Assembly (NCBI GenBank): GCA_946187345.1 | Contig: CAMHQD010000002.1 | Location: forward strand, 1-64,000 | DNA: 64,000 bases | Reading direction: 5' to 3' | DNA from: an uncultured Porphyromonadaceae bacterium | Lineage (GTDB): Bacteria > Bacteroidota > Bacteroidia > Bacteroidales > Muribaculaceae | Shown: positions 1 to 8,725 of the stretch, piece by piece | Layout of the letters: each line of letters begins with the position of its first letter | Numbering within the stretch: position 1 is the first letter of the stretch | Program-made: the position numbers and the translations under genes | The notes under the pieces: model-generated | What the model saw: the letters and a program-made list of their open reading frames with translations, nothing else | Told to the model about the DNA's origin: nothing | Databases searched by the model: none

Positions 1-50
1 TACGAGATGTTAGCCTGTGACTGGAGTTCAGACGTGTGCTCTTCCGATCT
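1..50 (+). other. Illumina adapter and index sequence (assembly artefact)
   Basis: Bases 1-8 match the 3' end of the P7 flow-cell adapter. Bases 9-16 sit where the 8-base i7 index lies, and bases 17-50 match the TruSeq read-2 adapter that ends in CTCTTCCGATCT. Translated from base 17 it gives the familiar adapter peptide TGVQTCALPI, which joins in frame to the first gene. This is library sequence left on the contig end, not genome. Confidence 0.97.
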
Positions 51-784
51 ATCACCCCAGACAGCCGATGCCACAACAGCCGAGCGAACCGCCGGTGATG
101 CCTGCACGACAACCAGAGAATCCCGCAGCCGGCAAGTCTGGCGCGACTAACCCTAATCTCATCAAGATTGGCGGTGTGGTGGCGGCGGCGATTGTGCTGG
201 CGATTATCGGAATTCTTGCCTTTGGTGGAGGTGATGACACGTCGACCGGTGGAGACATACAACAGACTGCTTCTACACAACAGACTGCTTCTACACAGCA
301 GACTGCAGGGGAGAACTCTACCGCTGGGCAGCAGTCGCCGGTCTCCGGAGAGAGCGTTGATGCGGCTCTTGCGCTGCTGGCCGACCCGTCGAAAACCACC
401 GATGGTATAGAAATGCTAACCAAGATGGGCAACCAAGACGGGCCTCAGGCTGCAATGGCTTTGTTTGAACTTTCTCAGTTATATATCCAAGAGAGTTATT
501 ATCGTCACGATAAGGCTATCTTGGACAACATCAAGTCGCAGATAAAGCAGAATAACAAACGCGCGCATCAACTCAACGAACTGGCGTTGCAGAAAGACCC
601 CAACTGCTATCAAGCGATTTATGAGTTGGCAACTGATTACTTAGCCGGTGAGGCACGTCGTGTAGTTCCTCGTGACGTGAACAAGGCTCGCGCTCTCTAT
701 ACCAAGGGCAAGCAACTTGCCGAGGCCGCCAGTGACAAATATTATATTGAGCGCTTCGAGATGCGCCTGAGAGCCCTGGAGTGA
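51..784 (+). CDS. Membrane protein with TPR/Sel1-like C-terminus, 5' truncated
   Basis: The true N-terminus is missing because the contig switches to adapter sequence at base 50. About 244 residues remain. They start with a Pro/Gln-rich stretch, followed by one membrane segment (about bases 163-228, IKIGGVVAAAIVLAIIGILAF). Next come a short Gln/Thr/Ser repeat and a helical region with two Sel1/TPR-like repeats (AMALFELSQLY and, near the end, CYQAIYELATDYLAGEA...KARALYTKGKQLA). It lies one base upstream of a Ser/Thr kinase gene on the same strand, so it probably belongs to the kinase/phosphatase/FHA cassette, perhaps as a scaffold or substrate. The lost N-terminus could hold a zinc ribbon or FHA domain. 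The specific function is not recognised. Confidence 0.8.
256..309 (+). repeat. 18-bp in-gene tandem repeat
   Basis: Two full copies and one partial copy of an 18-base unit encode QQTAST-QQTAST-QQTAGE, just after the membrane segment of the first gene. It looks like a flexible linker that could vary in copy number. Confidence 0.8.
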
Positions 785-785
785 A

Positions 786-1784
786 ATGATTCAAGGTAAT
801 GGCAACATACGCGTGGACGGTTCTGTGGTCTACCTGAGGCTTAATACGGGTAAATGGTACCAGTATGACGCGTCGATTGCGCCGCTCGGAAGTGGCGCGA
901 TGGGCATTGTCTATGCCGGTCATGCCTGCGACGACGCCGGCGATGCCGTTGCTGTGAAGATGGTCAACCCTGACTTGAGCGGCATTGAGGGCATTCGCCG
1001 GCGCGCGCGTCAGGAGGCAGAGTTGGCGTTCCGCCATGTGAACCTTGTTGAGATGATTGGCTACAGCGAGGAACCGGGCGATCCGTCAGCGCCGATGTAT
1101 ATCGTCAGCCGTTTTGTCGCCGGCCAGACGCTCGATGACTTTGCGGTGAACTTCAATAATGCTCCGGACCGTGCTGTGCGCATCGCGCGTTGTGTGGTGC
1201 CGGTGCTCGACGCGTTGGACTATATCCATAGCAAGGGCATCGTTCACTTGGATGTCAAGCCGAGCAATATCATGGTTGAGAACGAGCGCAACGTGCGCCT
1301 GATGGACCTCGGTATCGCCTATCGCCCTGGGAGCATCGACAGTTCGTCTCAGAATGGCCTCATCGGCTCTCCCGGTTATTGTGCGCCTGAGCAGCATATC
1401 ATCGCCGGTCAGCCTGTCGAGATAGATGTCACGACCGATATTTATCAAGTAGGAGCCACACTATACCGACTACTTTCAGGTAACGCACCTTACATTGACG
1501 GCGAAAACTTCCCGTTGCGTGATATCGTGGGAGTGCCGCGTCGCTTGATGCGTGTTATCCGCCGGTCGCTTAGTCTTGACCAGAGCGAGCGTTACCAGAG
1601 CGCTCGTGAGATGCGTGAGGCACTGTACACGGCAATCTCAACGCCTGAGCCGGCAGTGGATGTGGAGGGCTTGAAAGCCAAGGCGACAAAGTTTGCAAGC
1701 ACGCATCCGCAGTGGCCCTATATGCTGGCCATTATCGTCGGAGGACTTGTGCTATTTATTTTATTATTGATTGCAATCCTATGA
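786..1784 (+). CDS. Membrane-anchored Ser/Thr protein kinase (Hanks type)
   Basis: This 332-residue protein would phosphorylate Ser/Thr residues in the cytoplasm. The kinase domain (about 25-285) has the glycine loop GSGAMG at 35-40, the ATP-binding Lys58 in VAVK, a catalytic loop HLDVKPSN at 154-161 with Asp156, the Mg-binding motif DLG at 174-176 (usual DFG) and APE at 200-202. A single C-terminal membrane segment (311-331) ends the protein, so it is tail-anchored with no extracellular PASTA or sensor domain. The signal must therefore come from inside the cell or from partner proteins. It starts one base after the preceding gene, and its stop overlaps the start of the phosphatase gene (ATGA), which implies translational coupling of kinase and phosphatase. 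Substrates are unknown; neighbouring FHA proteins are the obvious candidates. Confidence 0.95.
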   Translation: MIQGNGNIRVDGSVVYLRLNTGKWYQYDASIAPLGSGAMGIVYAGHACDDAGDAVAVKMVNPDLSGIEGIRRRARQEAELAFRHVNLVEMIGYSEEPGDPSAPMYIVSRFVAGQTLDDFAVNFNNAPDRAVRIARCVVPVLDALDYIHSKGIVHLDVKPSNIMVENERNVRLMDLGIAYRPGSIDSSSQNGLIGSPGYCAPEQHIIAGQPVEIDVTTDIYQVGATLYRLLSGNAPYIDGENFPLRDIVGVPRRLMRVIRRSLSLDQSERYQSAREMREALYTAISTPEPAVDVEGLKAKATKFASTHPQWPYMLAIIVGGLVLFILLLIAIL

Positions 1785-2893
1785 TTAGTATAAACACGAC
1801 ATTTGCCGCGACAGGCTTTGCCGACACGCGTCAGGGAGGCCGCAAGGAGAACCAGGACACCTGCGCGTGGCGCGACACTGCGCTTGGTCTCGCAGTGACG
1901 GTTTGTGACGGTATGGGTGGCGGCCCTTCGGGCAAGACGGCCTCGACGATTGCCGCCGATGCCATCTGCAGCACCTTGAGCACTTGCGCGCCCACCGACG
2001 ACCGCATTGAGGCTGTTCGCACGGCAATTATCAACGGCAACCTGGCCATCTATGCCGCTATGGAGGCTGATCCGTCGCTCAAGGGAATGGGCACTACCGC
2101 TACAGTGGTGTTGCTCAACAGCCAAAGTGCCGTGATTGGCCATGTGGGCGATTCCCGCGTCTACCAGTTCCGTGACGGTGACAAAATTTTCCGCACGTTC
2201 GACCACTCGTGGGTGTTCGAGCAGGTGCGTCAGGGCACACTCACCGAGGAGCAGGCCCGCAATTCATCGCAGAGCAATATCATCACTCGCGCATTAGGCC
2301 ATACACCGGACCTGAAAGTGGATGTGGCCGAAGTGCCATATCTCAAGGGAGACCGGTTCATGCTGTGCAGTGACGGCATCTGGGGCATGTTTCCCGAGCC
2401 GGACATCATCCGCATGGCCGCGCGCACCACGTCGCTCGCCGGCGCGGTGGAGACCCTCGTTGTCACCGTCGATGAGGAGGGTATGAAGACCGGCGCCACC
2501 CACGACAATCTGACTGTGGCATTAATCGAAACAACAACCGATAGCAAACTACAAGACAAAATGAGCAAGAGAATGAAATACACCCTTGCGGCACTGGCCG
2601 TGCTGCTGATTGCCAGTCTGGCCGTGAATGTGCTGCAATGGACCAAGTGGTCGACAAGCGCCGCCACTCCGGCACCCGTTGCCGCCGATAGCCTTAAGTC
2701 ATTGTCCGACTCAACGCTCACCGTTAAGATTGACAGCCTGCAACGCAGCATGGAGCGGTATCAGCAGGCTCAAAAGACTTACATCGCCACCATCGATTCA
2801 CTAATAGCCTTCATCAAGGACAAGAAAGTGGAGAAGGTCGACACGATGCTCAAGATGGAGAAGCAGCGCCTGACCTCGCAACCGGCAAAGTAA
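1781..2893 (+). CDS. PP2C-type Ser/Thr phosphatase with membrane anchor
   Basis: This 370-residue phosphatase is the natural antagonist of the upstream kinase. The PP2C domain (about 8-250) shows the metal-binding motifs: Asp26 in KENQD, DGMGG at 43-47, GTTA at 104-107, GHVGDSRVY at 120-128, SDG at 197-199 and DN at 242-243. A membrane segment follows (about 266-286), then a tail predicted to form a coiled coil. The reading frame stays open upstream to 1712, but the ATG at 1781 is preferred: it gives the overlap ATGA with the kinase stop and begins just before the PP2C fold. The phosphatase domain should face the cytoplasm, with the coiled coil outside. Confidence 0.94.
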   Translation: MISINTTFAATGFADTRQGGRKENQDTCAWRDTALGLAVTVCDGMGGGPSGKTASTIAADAICSTLSTCAPTDDRIEAVRTAIINGNLAIYAAMEADPSLKGMGTTATVVLLNSQSAVIGHVGDSRVYQFRDGDKIFRTFDHSWVFEQVRQGTLTEEQARNSSQSNIITRALGHTPDLKVDVAEVPYLKGDRFMLCSDGIWGMFPEPDIIRMAARTTSLAGAVETLVVTVDEEGMKTGATHDNLTVALIETTTDSKLQDKMSKRMKYTLAALAVLLIASLAVNVLQWTKWSTSAATPAPVAADSLKSLSDSTLTVKIDSLQRSMERYQQAQKTYIATIDSLIAFIKDKKVEKVDTMLKMEKQRLTSQPAK

Positions 2894-2949
2894 GTCAGGT
2901 GTGAGGATTTAGAGTATAAAGATTTGACATCTAAAATCTGGCATCTGTT

Positions 2950-3714
2950 ATGAAGATTCTCTCAATCGGTCGCGGTGACAACTGCAACATCTATCTTGAC
3001 GACCAGAACATCAGCCGTCGTCATGCACAACTGCGCATCTATGCCACGGGTCGCATGGAGATTGTGGACTATAGCCAGAATGGCACGTTTATCAATAACG
3101 TGCGTCTGCAGCCTAACGCGCCAACACCTGTCAAGCGTGATGATGTGGTTTCGTTTGCCCACACTCGTTTGTTGGACTGGAACCTTGTGCCCGACCCGTT
3201 GAAACCCTGGCGCATCGGAGGAATCGTTGCCGCCGTACTCGTTGGCGCCGGCCTCGCATGGTGGGGTATAAGCGCCGGCGTGAAAGCGTTCAATGCCCAC
3301 TATGCGCAGCCATCTGTAACAGAGTCCGCTATTACGGATAGTGTGGCCACTGATGCGTCGGGCATCACCACTATGAGTGCTGCCGAGCCTGCCGTTGAGC
3401 CATCTGTAGCATCTCCAGATACAGTGACTTCTACCCAAAAGGCGGAACAGGCTATACCATATCCCGATGTGACTACCGTTATCGGCAAACAGCCTGCCGT
3501 TGCAAAGCCTAAAGACAAGCCTAAGCCAAAGGCCGTCGCTCCAAAGCCAAAGCCTAAGTCTGAGACTCCTGCCACGGCGGATAATCCAAAGGCTGAGACA
3601 CCTACTACAGCCGACAAGCCAAAGGGCGATACCCCACCGGCATCGACTGAAGCGCCAAAAGCAGAACCGTCTAAAACGGAGACTCCAAAAACTGAAACTC
3701 CCCCAAGTAAATAA
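2950..3714 (+). CDS. FHA-domain membrane protein with Pro/Lys-rich tail
   Basis: This 254-residue protein has a canonical N-terminal FHA domain (1-75): Gly7-Arg8, SRRH at 22-25 and NGT at 44-46, the residues that usually bind phosphothreonine. One membrane segment (about 89-110) is followed by a long low-complexity tail rich in Pro, Lys, Thr and Glu, with repeated KPK and ETPK-like units. The tail is outside the cytoplasmic membrane if the FHA domain is inside. It lies in the kinase/phosphatase cassette 56 bases after the phosphatase gene, so it probably reads phosphorylation produced by that kinase. The tail may span the periplasm or contact the cell wall, which is inference. Confidence 0.88.
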   Translation: MKILSIGRGDNCNIYLDDQNISRRHAQLRIYATGRMEIVDYSQNGTFINNVRLQPNAPTPVKRDDVVSFAHTRLLDWNLVPDPLKPWRIGGIVAAVLVGAGLAWWGISAGVKAFNAHYAQPSVTESAITDSVATDASGITTMSAAEPAVEPSVASPDTVTSTQKAEQAIPYPDVTTVIGKQPAVAKPKDKPKPKAVAPKPKPKSETPATADNPKAETPTTADKPKGDTPPASTEAPKAEPSKTETPKTETPPSK

Positions 3715-3743
3715 TTAACTATTAACTTTATAATCTTCCATCT

Positions 3744-5402
3744 ATGAAATTGTTGAAAATCGGCAGCGGCAACACCTGCAATATTGTGTTGCACAGCCCC
3801 TATGTGAGCGCGCTGCACGCCGAGATGGTCCTGATGGACAACGGCGACATCTTTATTGAGGACAAGAGCACCAACGGCACGTTTATCGGTCAACAGCGTC
3901 TGCGCCCCAACGTAGAGACAAAGGTGCAACGTGGAGACTTGATCAAACTCGGTGACGTGGAGTTGCCCTGGAACCAGGTGCCCGTGCTGAAGACCCGCGG
4001 CTTCAAGTCCATCTACAACATCGGCAGCAGTATGCGCAACGAGTTGCAGTTGACCAGCCAGTTTGCGAGCCGCTATCATGCCACGCTTTACATCGACCAG
4101 CAGGACAAGGCCACGCTGGTTGACAACGGTAGCCGCAACGGTACCGAAGTGAACGGCACGCGCATCCCCAAGGATCGCCCCGTGCCTATCAAGCGTGGTG
4201 ACATTGTGGTGTGTGGTGACGAGGACATCACCGAGATGCTCAAACCGTTACTTCCGGCCGGTGCCGCGTGGCTTAAACCCGTGGGAATTGGTGTGGCGGC
4301 TGTGGCCGTTATTGCCGCCGGTGCGTTTGCAGCCAAGAGTATGTTGGGCGGTGGCGAACCCGAACAACCGGTGCAACCGGTCGCTGTGGTAGACACTGCG
4401 GCGCAGGCCACATCACCGATGCAGGCCGCTCCGTCGAGTGCCGCGTCTATGGACGACTACCGCAGTGGCGTGGTGTATGTGACAGCCAAGTACAAACTCA
4501 CCTTCAAGTTTGATCCCCCCGTGTTCACCGATGCCGTCTGGTCACAACTCTACAACGAGGGAAACCGCGGTGAGATTCCCTTGAGTGAGTCGCTGAACTA
4601 TGGCTCACAGTATTCGGCAACCGCCTTCTTTATTGACAATGAGGGCCGCATGGCCACCAACCGTCACGTGGGTGCACCGTGGACGTCGCTTGACCAGGCG
4701 ACTGCCCAGAACGCCCTGGGTGTGTGGGGTCGAGCGATGACGCAAATCCGCAAGGTGCGCAACGCCAATGATTATAACTATAATGAGAACCTCACGGGTG
4801 ATGCCGGCGTGATTTGGAAACTGATTCTGTTGCAAGCGTCGCAAAACGGCAACCCCTCGGCCACTGCTCTTAACGGCCTCATTGACCAGTTCAAGGGAGC
4901 GCAACCCAAACTTTCAGGCTACATCGAGAGCATTATGGTTGGTTTCCCCGGCCGAAACTACACCCACGTCGACGAGTATGACCGTTGCTATGTGGTTAAG
5001 GTTGCCACCGATGAGGACACTGACCTCGCTATCCTGCAGATGAACACCAAGAAACTGCCTGAGAGCGTGAAGCACGTCTTTGATGTGTCATCGTTCTACA
5101 CCGATGCTATCCAGCCGAACCAGACCGAACTGACGTGGATTGGATATCCCCGCGGCAACAACTACAACCTCGACAACAGCACCCTTGAGCCGAACATTCG
5201 CCAAACCAAGTGCTCGCGCAACCCGACAGGACGCATCTTTGAGTTTGACAGTGAGGTGCTGGGTGGTGCCAGTGGCTCGCCGGTGTTTGACGCCAAGACG
5301 GGCCAACTCTATGGCGTGATCTTTGGCGGACGCGTGGGTTCCACATCATATAGTGCCGCGTGCCAGGCCAAATATCTCAAGAAACTGTACGAGGACCTTT
5401 AG
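3744..5402 (+). CDS. Double-FHA transmembrane protein with trypsin-like (HtrA-type) protease domain
   Basis: This 552-residue protein has two FHA domains (about 1-75 and 84-160), one membrane segment (about 178-198), a linker and a trypsin-like domain (about 285-552). The probable catalytic triad is His308 (ATNRHVG), Asp427 (DTDLAIL) and Ser510 (GGASGSP). With the FHA domains in the cytoplasm, the protease lies in the periplasm. Both FHA domains depart from the phosphate-binding consensus: the Arg of the GR motif is Ser in each (Ser8 and Ser95), while the S..H and NG motifs remain. The first also has Ser-Ala where Ser-Arg is usual. They may bind partners without phosphate. The gene follows the single-FHA gene by 29 bases. 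No family name is known to me for this exact architecture. Confidence 0.9.
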   Translation: MKLLKIGSGNTCNIVLHSPYVSALHAEMVLMDNGDIFIEDKSTNGTFIGQQRLRPNVETKVQRGDLIKLGDVELPWNQVPVLKTRGFKSIYNIGSSMRNELQLTSQFASRYHATLYIDQQDKATLVDNGSRNGTEVNGTRIPKDRPVPIKRGDIVVCGDEDITEMLKPLLPAGAAWLKPVGIGVAAVAVIAAGAFAAKSMLGGGEPEQPVQPVAVVDTAAQATSPMQAAPSSAASMDDYRSGVVYVTAKYKLTFKFDPPVFTDAVWSQLYNEGNRGEIPLSESLNYGSQYSATAFFIDNEGRMATNRHVGAPWTSLDQATAQNALGVWGRAMTQIRKVRNANDYNYNENLTGDAGVIWKLILLQASQNGNPSATALNGLIDQFKGAQPKLSGYIESIMVGFPGRNYTHVDEYDRCYVVKVATDEDTDLAILQMNTKKLPESVKHVFDVSSFYTDAIQPNQTELTWIGYPRGNNYNLDNSTLEPNIRQTKCSRNPTGRIFEFDSEVLGGASGSPVFDAKTGQLYGVIFGGRVGSTSYSAACQAKYLKKLYEDL

Positions 5403-5416
5403 ACTTACGATTTTAG

Positions 5417-7183
5417 ATGATAGTTGTTAAGAGCATAAAACTGACACTTCTTGCCGCCGTGTTGTGCCTGCCTGCGGTGGGCACAGCACAGACGGCGAAG
5501 TGGGTTATTCGTCCTGCCTATGACGAAGTGCAACGCATGGACCATGAGTACTTCAAGGTGCGTAGTGGTGATAAGTACGGCGTGTTCTCGTCAATTGGCT
5601 TCCAGGTGGTGCCGTTCAACTGCGATTCGATAACCGACTTTGTTGATGGCTATGCTTACGCAATCAAGATCGACAAGAAGGGCCGCAAGCGCATCATGTC
5701 GATTATCAGTTCTGAGCAGACGGTGCGCGATGTTGAGGGCGAGTATTACCTCACAGATGACTACCCTTTCTTTTCGCGTGACATGATGCCTGTTCAGGAT
5801 AAGAACGGTAAGTATGGCTACATCAATTACCAGGGCCAGACCTCAATCAGCCCACGCTTTGAACATGCTAAGCCGTTCTGCCGCGAGGAGTTGGCTGCGG
5901 TAGTGACAGGCAAACTCAAGAGCAAGGTGAAAGCAGTGCCTGAGATTGCACAGTCCATTGTGCCCAAGTTACAGCGTGTGGCATACGTCAACCTGCGCGG
6001 ACAGGAGTTGGAATTGGCACCTGAATTAGGTGAACTGATATTCGGTTCCACCTTCCGAGATGGTGAAGCGATGGTCATCACTGCCGCCGGCGATATGTGT
6101 ACCATCAACATTGAGGGTCAGCGCGTGCGCGACTGCGCGCCGCGAGACTATCTTGCCTTTGATCGTCAGGGTATGGTCATCTGGCCTAACGAGATGGAGG
6201 ATGCCGTTTACACGACACTTTCTTGGCCCGAAGACGGCCCCACACCTTTCCTCGAAGATGGCCTGTATGGTTACCGTGTGGGCTCTCGTCAGGTGGTGCC
6301 GCCGCAGTTCAAGCGGGCGTGGCCTTTCAGTGCGGGTTATGCGATAGTGATGGGCAGCGATGGCAAATATGGACTGCTGGGCTTGGGCAGCGAGAGCATC
6401 CGTTGCGAGAAGAAGAAAGGCACGCTGGCCAATAGCGACGTGACGATGGAGGCTGTGGACTACACAGTGACTGTTCCCAAAGAACTCGAGCAGGCAATCA
6501 TTGAGATGAAGTTCATGTATGAGGAGGGACCGGACGACAGCAACAAGAGTTATAGCAACGGCCTTAAACGCGATTTCGCGTTTGTGCATCCGCGCGGCAA
6601 GCGTGTGGCGCAGATTTTTGCCGACGACCTGCTCGTGCAAGAGGCGTTCTTTGAGAGCAAGAAGGTGAAAGCCCCGGCTCCCAAACCCGAACAGCGCACG
6701 GCACAAAACGGGCGTGTAACAAAGTATGAGGTCGACACGAGCGGTGTCCGCGTCATCCGCGACAACGATGACAGCGGTAAAAAGCAAACGGGTTCCACTT
6801 CAACCAAACCGGCCACAACCAAGAAGCCATCAACAACAAAACCAGCGACCGGTACGGCGGAGCCTTCAGTCTCGCCGGCCAACGTGTCAATAGCCGTTTC
6901 CGGCGGAATGACTTCACTAAAAGCCGACAGCAACGACCGCGCGGCATTCACTGTTGTGATTTACAATAAGGGCAATACCGCGGTGTCAACTCCTGTGGTT
7001 GTCACCGGCAAGGGAGTGACCTATTCGCCTCACAGCGTCAATATCGCCCCTAATAGTACTGCTCAAGTAATAATCACATTCACTTCGGTAAAAGCGAAGG
7101 AGACGCGCACTTTCACAGTGAAGACGAACTACAAGACGCTGACTGGCAAAATGGAATTGAGCCCATTCTTCGTCGAGTTTTAA
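5417..7183 (+). CDS. Secreted WG-repeat protein
   Basis: This 588-residue exported protein has a signal peptide (about 1-24, cleaved near GTAQ). Multiple WG/KWG-type repeats follow, recognisable from units such as KYGVFSSIGFQVVPF, KYGYINYQGQTSISPRF, LYGYRVGSRQVVPPQF and KYGLLGL. A Lys/Pro/Thr-rich linker lies at about 450-485, and the C-terminal 100 residues look like an Ig-like or CARDB-like beta domain. WG repeats are common in Bacteroidetes surface and periplasmic proteins, and their ligands are usually unknown. It begins 14 bases after the protease gene, so it is probably the last gene of the signalling cassette and could be a substrate or periplasmic partner of the protease. That link is inference. 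Confidence 0.85.
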   Translation: MIVVKSIKLTLLAAVLCLPAVGTAQTAKWVIRPAYDEVQRMDHEYFKVRSGDKYGVFSSIGFQVVPFNCDSITDFVDGYAYAIKIDKKGRKRIMSIISSEQTVRDVEGEYYLTDDYPFFSRDMMPVQDKNGKYGYINYQGQTSISPRFEHAKPFCREELAAVVTGKLKSKVKAVPEIAQSIVPKLQRVAYVNLRGQELELAPELGELIFGSTFRDGEAMVITAAGDMCTINIEGQRVRDCAPRDYLAFDRQGMVIWPNEMEDAVYTTLSWPEDGPTPFLEDGLYGYRVGSRQVVPPQFKRAWPFSAGYAIVMGSDGKYGLLGLGSESIRCEKKKGTLANSDVTMEAVDYTVTVPKELEQAIIEMKFMYEEGPDDSNKSYSNGLKRDFAFVHPRGKRVAQIFADDLLVQEAFFESKKVKAPAPKPEQRTAQNGRVTKYEVDTSGVRVIRDNDDSGKKQTGSTSTKPATTKKPSTTKPATGTAEPSVSPANVSIAVSGGMTSLKADSNDRAAFTVVIYNKGNTAVSTPVVVTGKGVTYSPHSVNIAPNSTAQVIITFTSVKAKETRTFTVKTNYKTLTGKMELSPFFVEF

Positions 7184-7205
7184 TCTCGCCTTAGAACAAC
7201 AAATC

Positions 7206-7245
7206 AATCGCCGCCACACCTGCTGATTAAGGGGTGACGGCGATT
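7206..7245. terminator. Probable bidirectional terminator hairpin
   Basis: The arms AATCGCCG (7206-7213) and CGGCGATT (7238-7245) pair perfectly, and further pairing inside (CAC with GTG) extends the stem. The hairpin lies between the convergent ends of the WG-repeat gene and the LolC/E-like gene. A short T-rich run follows on the + side. Confidence 0.65.
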
Positions 7246-7263
7246 ACTTTACCTAAAGGTATG

Positions 7264-8505
7264 TTACTCGAAACGCATTGTTGTCGCGGGCTTGATAGTG
7301 GAGATTATCATCGATGGGATAATTAGGGTTAGAGCAGAGATAATAAGGTAACCAGCGTTAAGCATCAATAGCGCTTTGACGTCTATCGCGATTGGCACGC
7401 TTGACATATAGTAGGCCGTGGGGTCGAGTTTCACCACTTGCCAGTGTTGCTGTATGAGCGCGAGACCGATACCCATTGTGTTGCCGATGACCATAGCAGT
7501 CAGAATAAGCTTGTGGGTCAATAGAATGAACGTCAAACGCACCGAACCAGTGCTTGCGCCAAGCGCTCTGAGTAGGCCAATTGTCTGAATTCGCCTCAAT
7601 ACAATCATTAATAGAGATGACACAAGGGTGAAACCGCTGACGATGAGCATCAGCGCGATGATAACAACCACATTCATGTCGAGCATTTTGAGCCAAGCGA
7701 AAAATGAGCCCTGCGCCGCGGCGACGGGCATGACTTCAAAGTGTTTTCGGGCACTTTGATCACTTTGCTGTTGGACCTGTTCGAGGGCTGAGAATATATC
7801 GTAGGGTGTTAACTCGTCGGTCGGGTCGATGAGTGTGACAGCAACGCGCGTGGCCATGCCGGCGGGAATGCCCAGCGCGCGGCGTGGCAACTCGGTATTG
7901 GCGATAATAATGTTATTATCAAATGTGTCAAATTGTGTGTCAAAAATGGCACCGATGGTCAGGCGACGAGCCTTGACACGCTCACCCACGAAGTATGCCA
8001 TGACGCGGTCTCCCTCCTTTAGACCCAGTTTGGCAGCGGTAACACGGGAGATGAGAATCCGGGTGGTGTCGGCATGAGTGATGAGTGGGGAATGAGGTGT
8101 GAGGATGTATTGGCCGATATAGGGTTCAATCTGGCGGGCATCGATGCCGCGCATTTGGAGGACCTCAAAGTCAGTCTCGGTCTTGAGCATGACCGGCTTA
8201 TCAAGCCAACCTGTGATAGCGGCAACGTTTGGCACCTTATCAAGCGCACGTCGCACGTCATCTGTGACGAGCAGTGCGCTGTCGCTTGTATAAGCCAAGT
8301 TAGCGTCACTGATGGCAACATGCGGCTCCAAGTGGTAGATTTTGCTCTCGATGGCACGCTTGAATCCCGTGGTGACAACAATGGCAAGAATCATTACTAC
8401 CAACGCAATCGACATCGCCGCCAAAGCGATTATCAGACTTGGTGACCGACCTTTGTCGCTGCCCTCGAGCCGCAACCTCGACGCTATGAATAACTCACAA
8501 TTCAC
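7264..8505 (-). CDS. LolC/LolE-like lipoprotein-releasing ABC transporter permease
   Basis: This 413-residue inner-membrane permease has an FtsX-type layout: one N-terminal membrane segment (about 24-46), a large periplasmic MacB_PCD-like domain, then three C-terminal segments (about 275-300, 320-345 and 375-400). Proteins of this family extract lipoproteins from the inner membrane together with the ATPase LolD. The start is a GTG at 8505, giving (V)NCELFIASRLR, which fits the usual family N-terminus. No LolD gene is adjacent. The start region and upstream bases contain the AATTGTGAAT-type repeat seen elsewhere in this window. It is transcribed alone, away from the VanX-like gene region. Confidence 0.88.
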   Translation of the reverse strand: MNCELFIASRLRLEGSDKGRSPSLIIALAAMSIALVVMILAIVVTTGFKRAIESKIYHLEPHVAISDANLAYTSDSALLVTDDVRRALDKVPNVAAITGWLDKPVMLKTETDFEVLQMRGIDARQIEPYIGQYILTPHSPLITHADTTRILISRVTAAKLGLKEGDRVMAYFVGERVKARRLTIGAIFDTQFDTFDNNIIIANTELPRRALGIPAGMATRVAVTLIDPTDELTPYDIFSALEQVQQQSDQSARKHFEVMPVAAAQGSFFAWLKMLDMNVVVIIALMLIVSGFTLVSSLLMIVLRRIQTIGLLRALGASTGSVRLTFILLTHKLILTAMVIGNTMGIGLALIQQHWQVVKLDPTAYYMSSVPIAIDVKALLMLNAGYLIISALTLIIPSMIISTIKPATTMRFE

Positions 8506-8526
8506 TGATTCACAATTTTAACCTTG

Positions 8527-8705
8527 CGTCTATTTCCGTCTATTTATAATTTAGTCAACTTGAAAAAATAACGAACACAAATTTAACAACTATAACATGA
8601 TTATTTGCTAATTATTATCAATTAATTAGAAACTGAATTAAGTTGTGCTCCAATAATTTTTGTATGTTGAATGTTGGATAAATTATAAATAGAAGGAAAT
8701 AGACG
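8527..8705. repeat. 27-bp near-perfect inverted repeat pair around an AT-rich segment
   Basis: The arm at 8527-8553 is the reverse complement of 8679-8705 with 26 of 27 positions matching. The arms enclose 125 AT-rich bases that hold the probable LolC/E-like gene promoter. There is no open reading frame inside. It could be a small mobile (MITE-like) element, or the remains of a stem that ends transcription from the VanX-like side. Confidence 0.8.
8578..8585 (-). promoter_or_regulatory. -7 box for the LolC/E-like gene
   Basis: TAAATTTG on the minus strand matches the Bacteroidetes TAnnTTTG box. It would give a leader of about 65 bases. No clear -33 TTG is seen. Confidence 0.45.
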
Positions 8706-8725
8706 AGAGGTGTTTACGATGGAAT

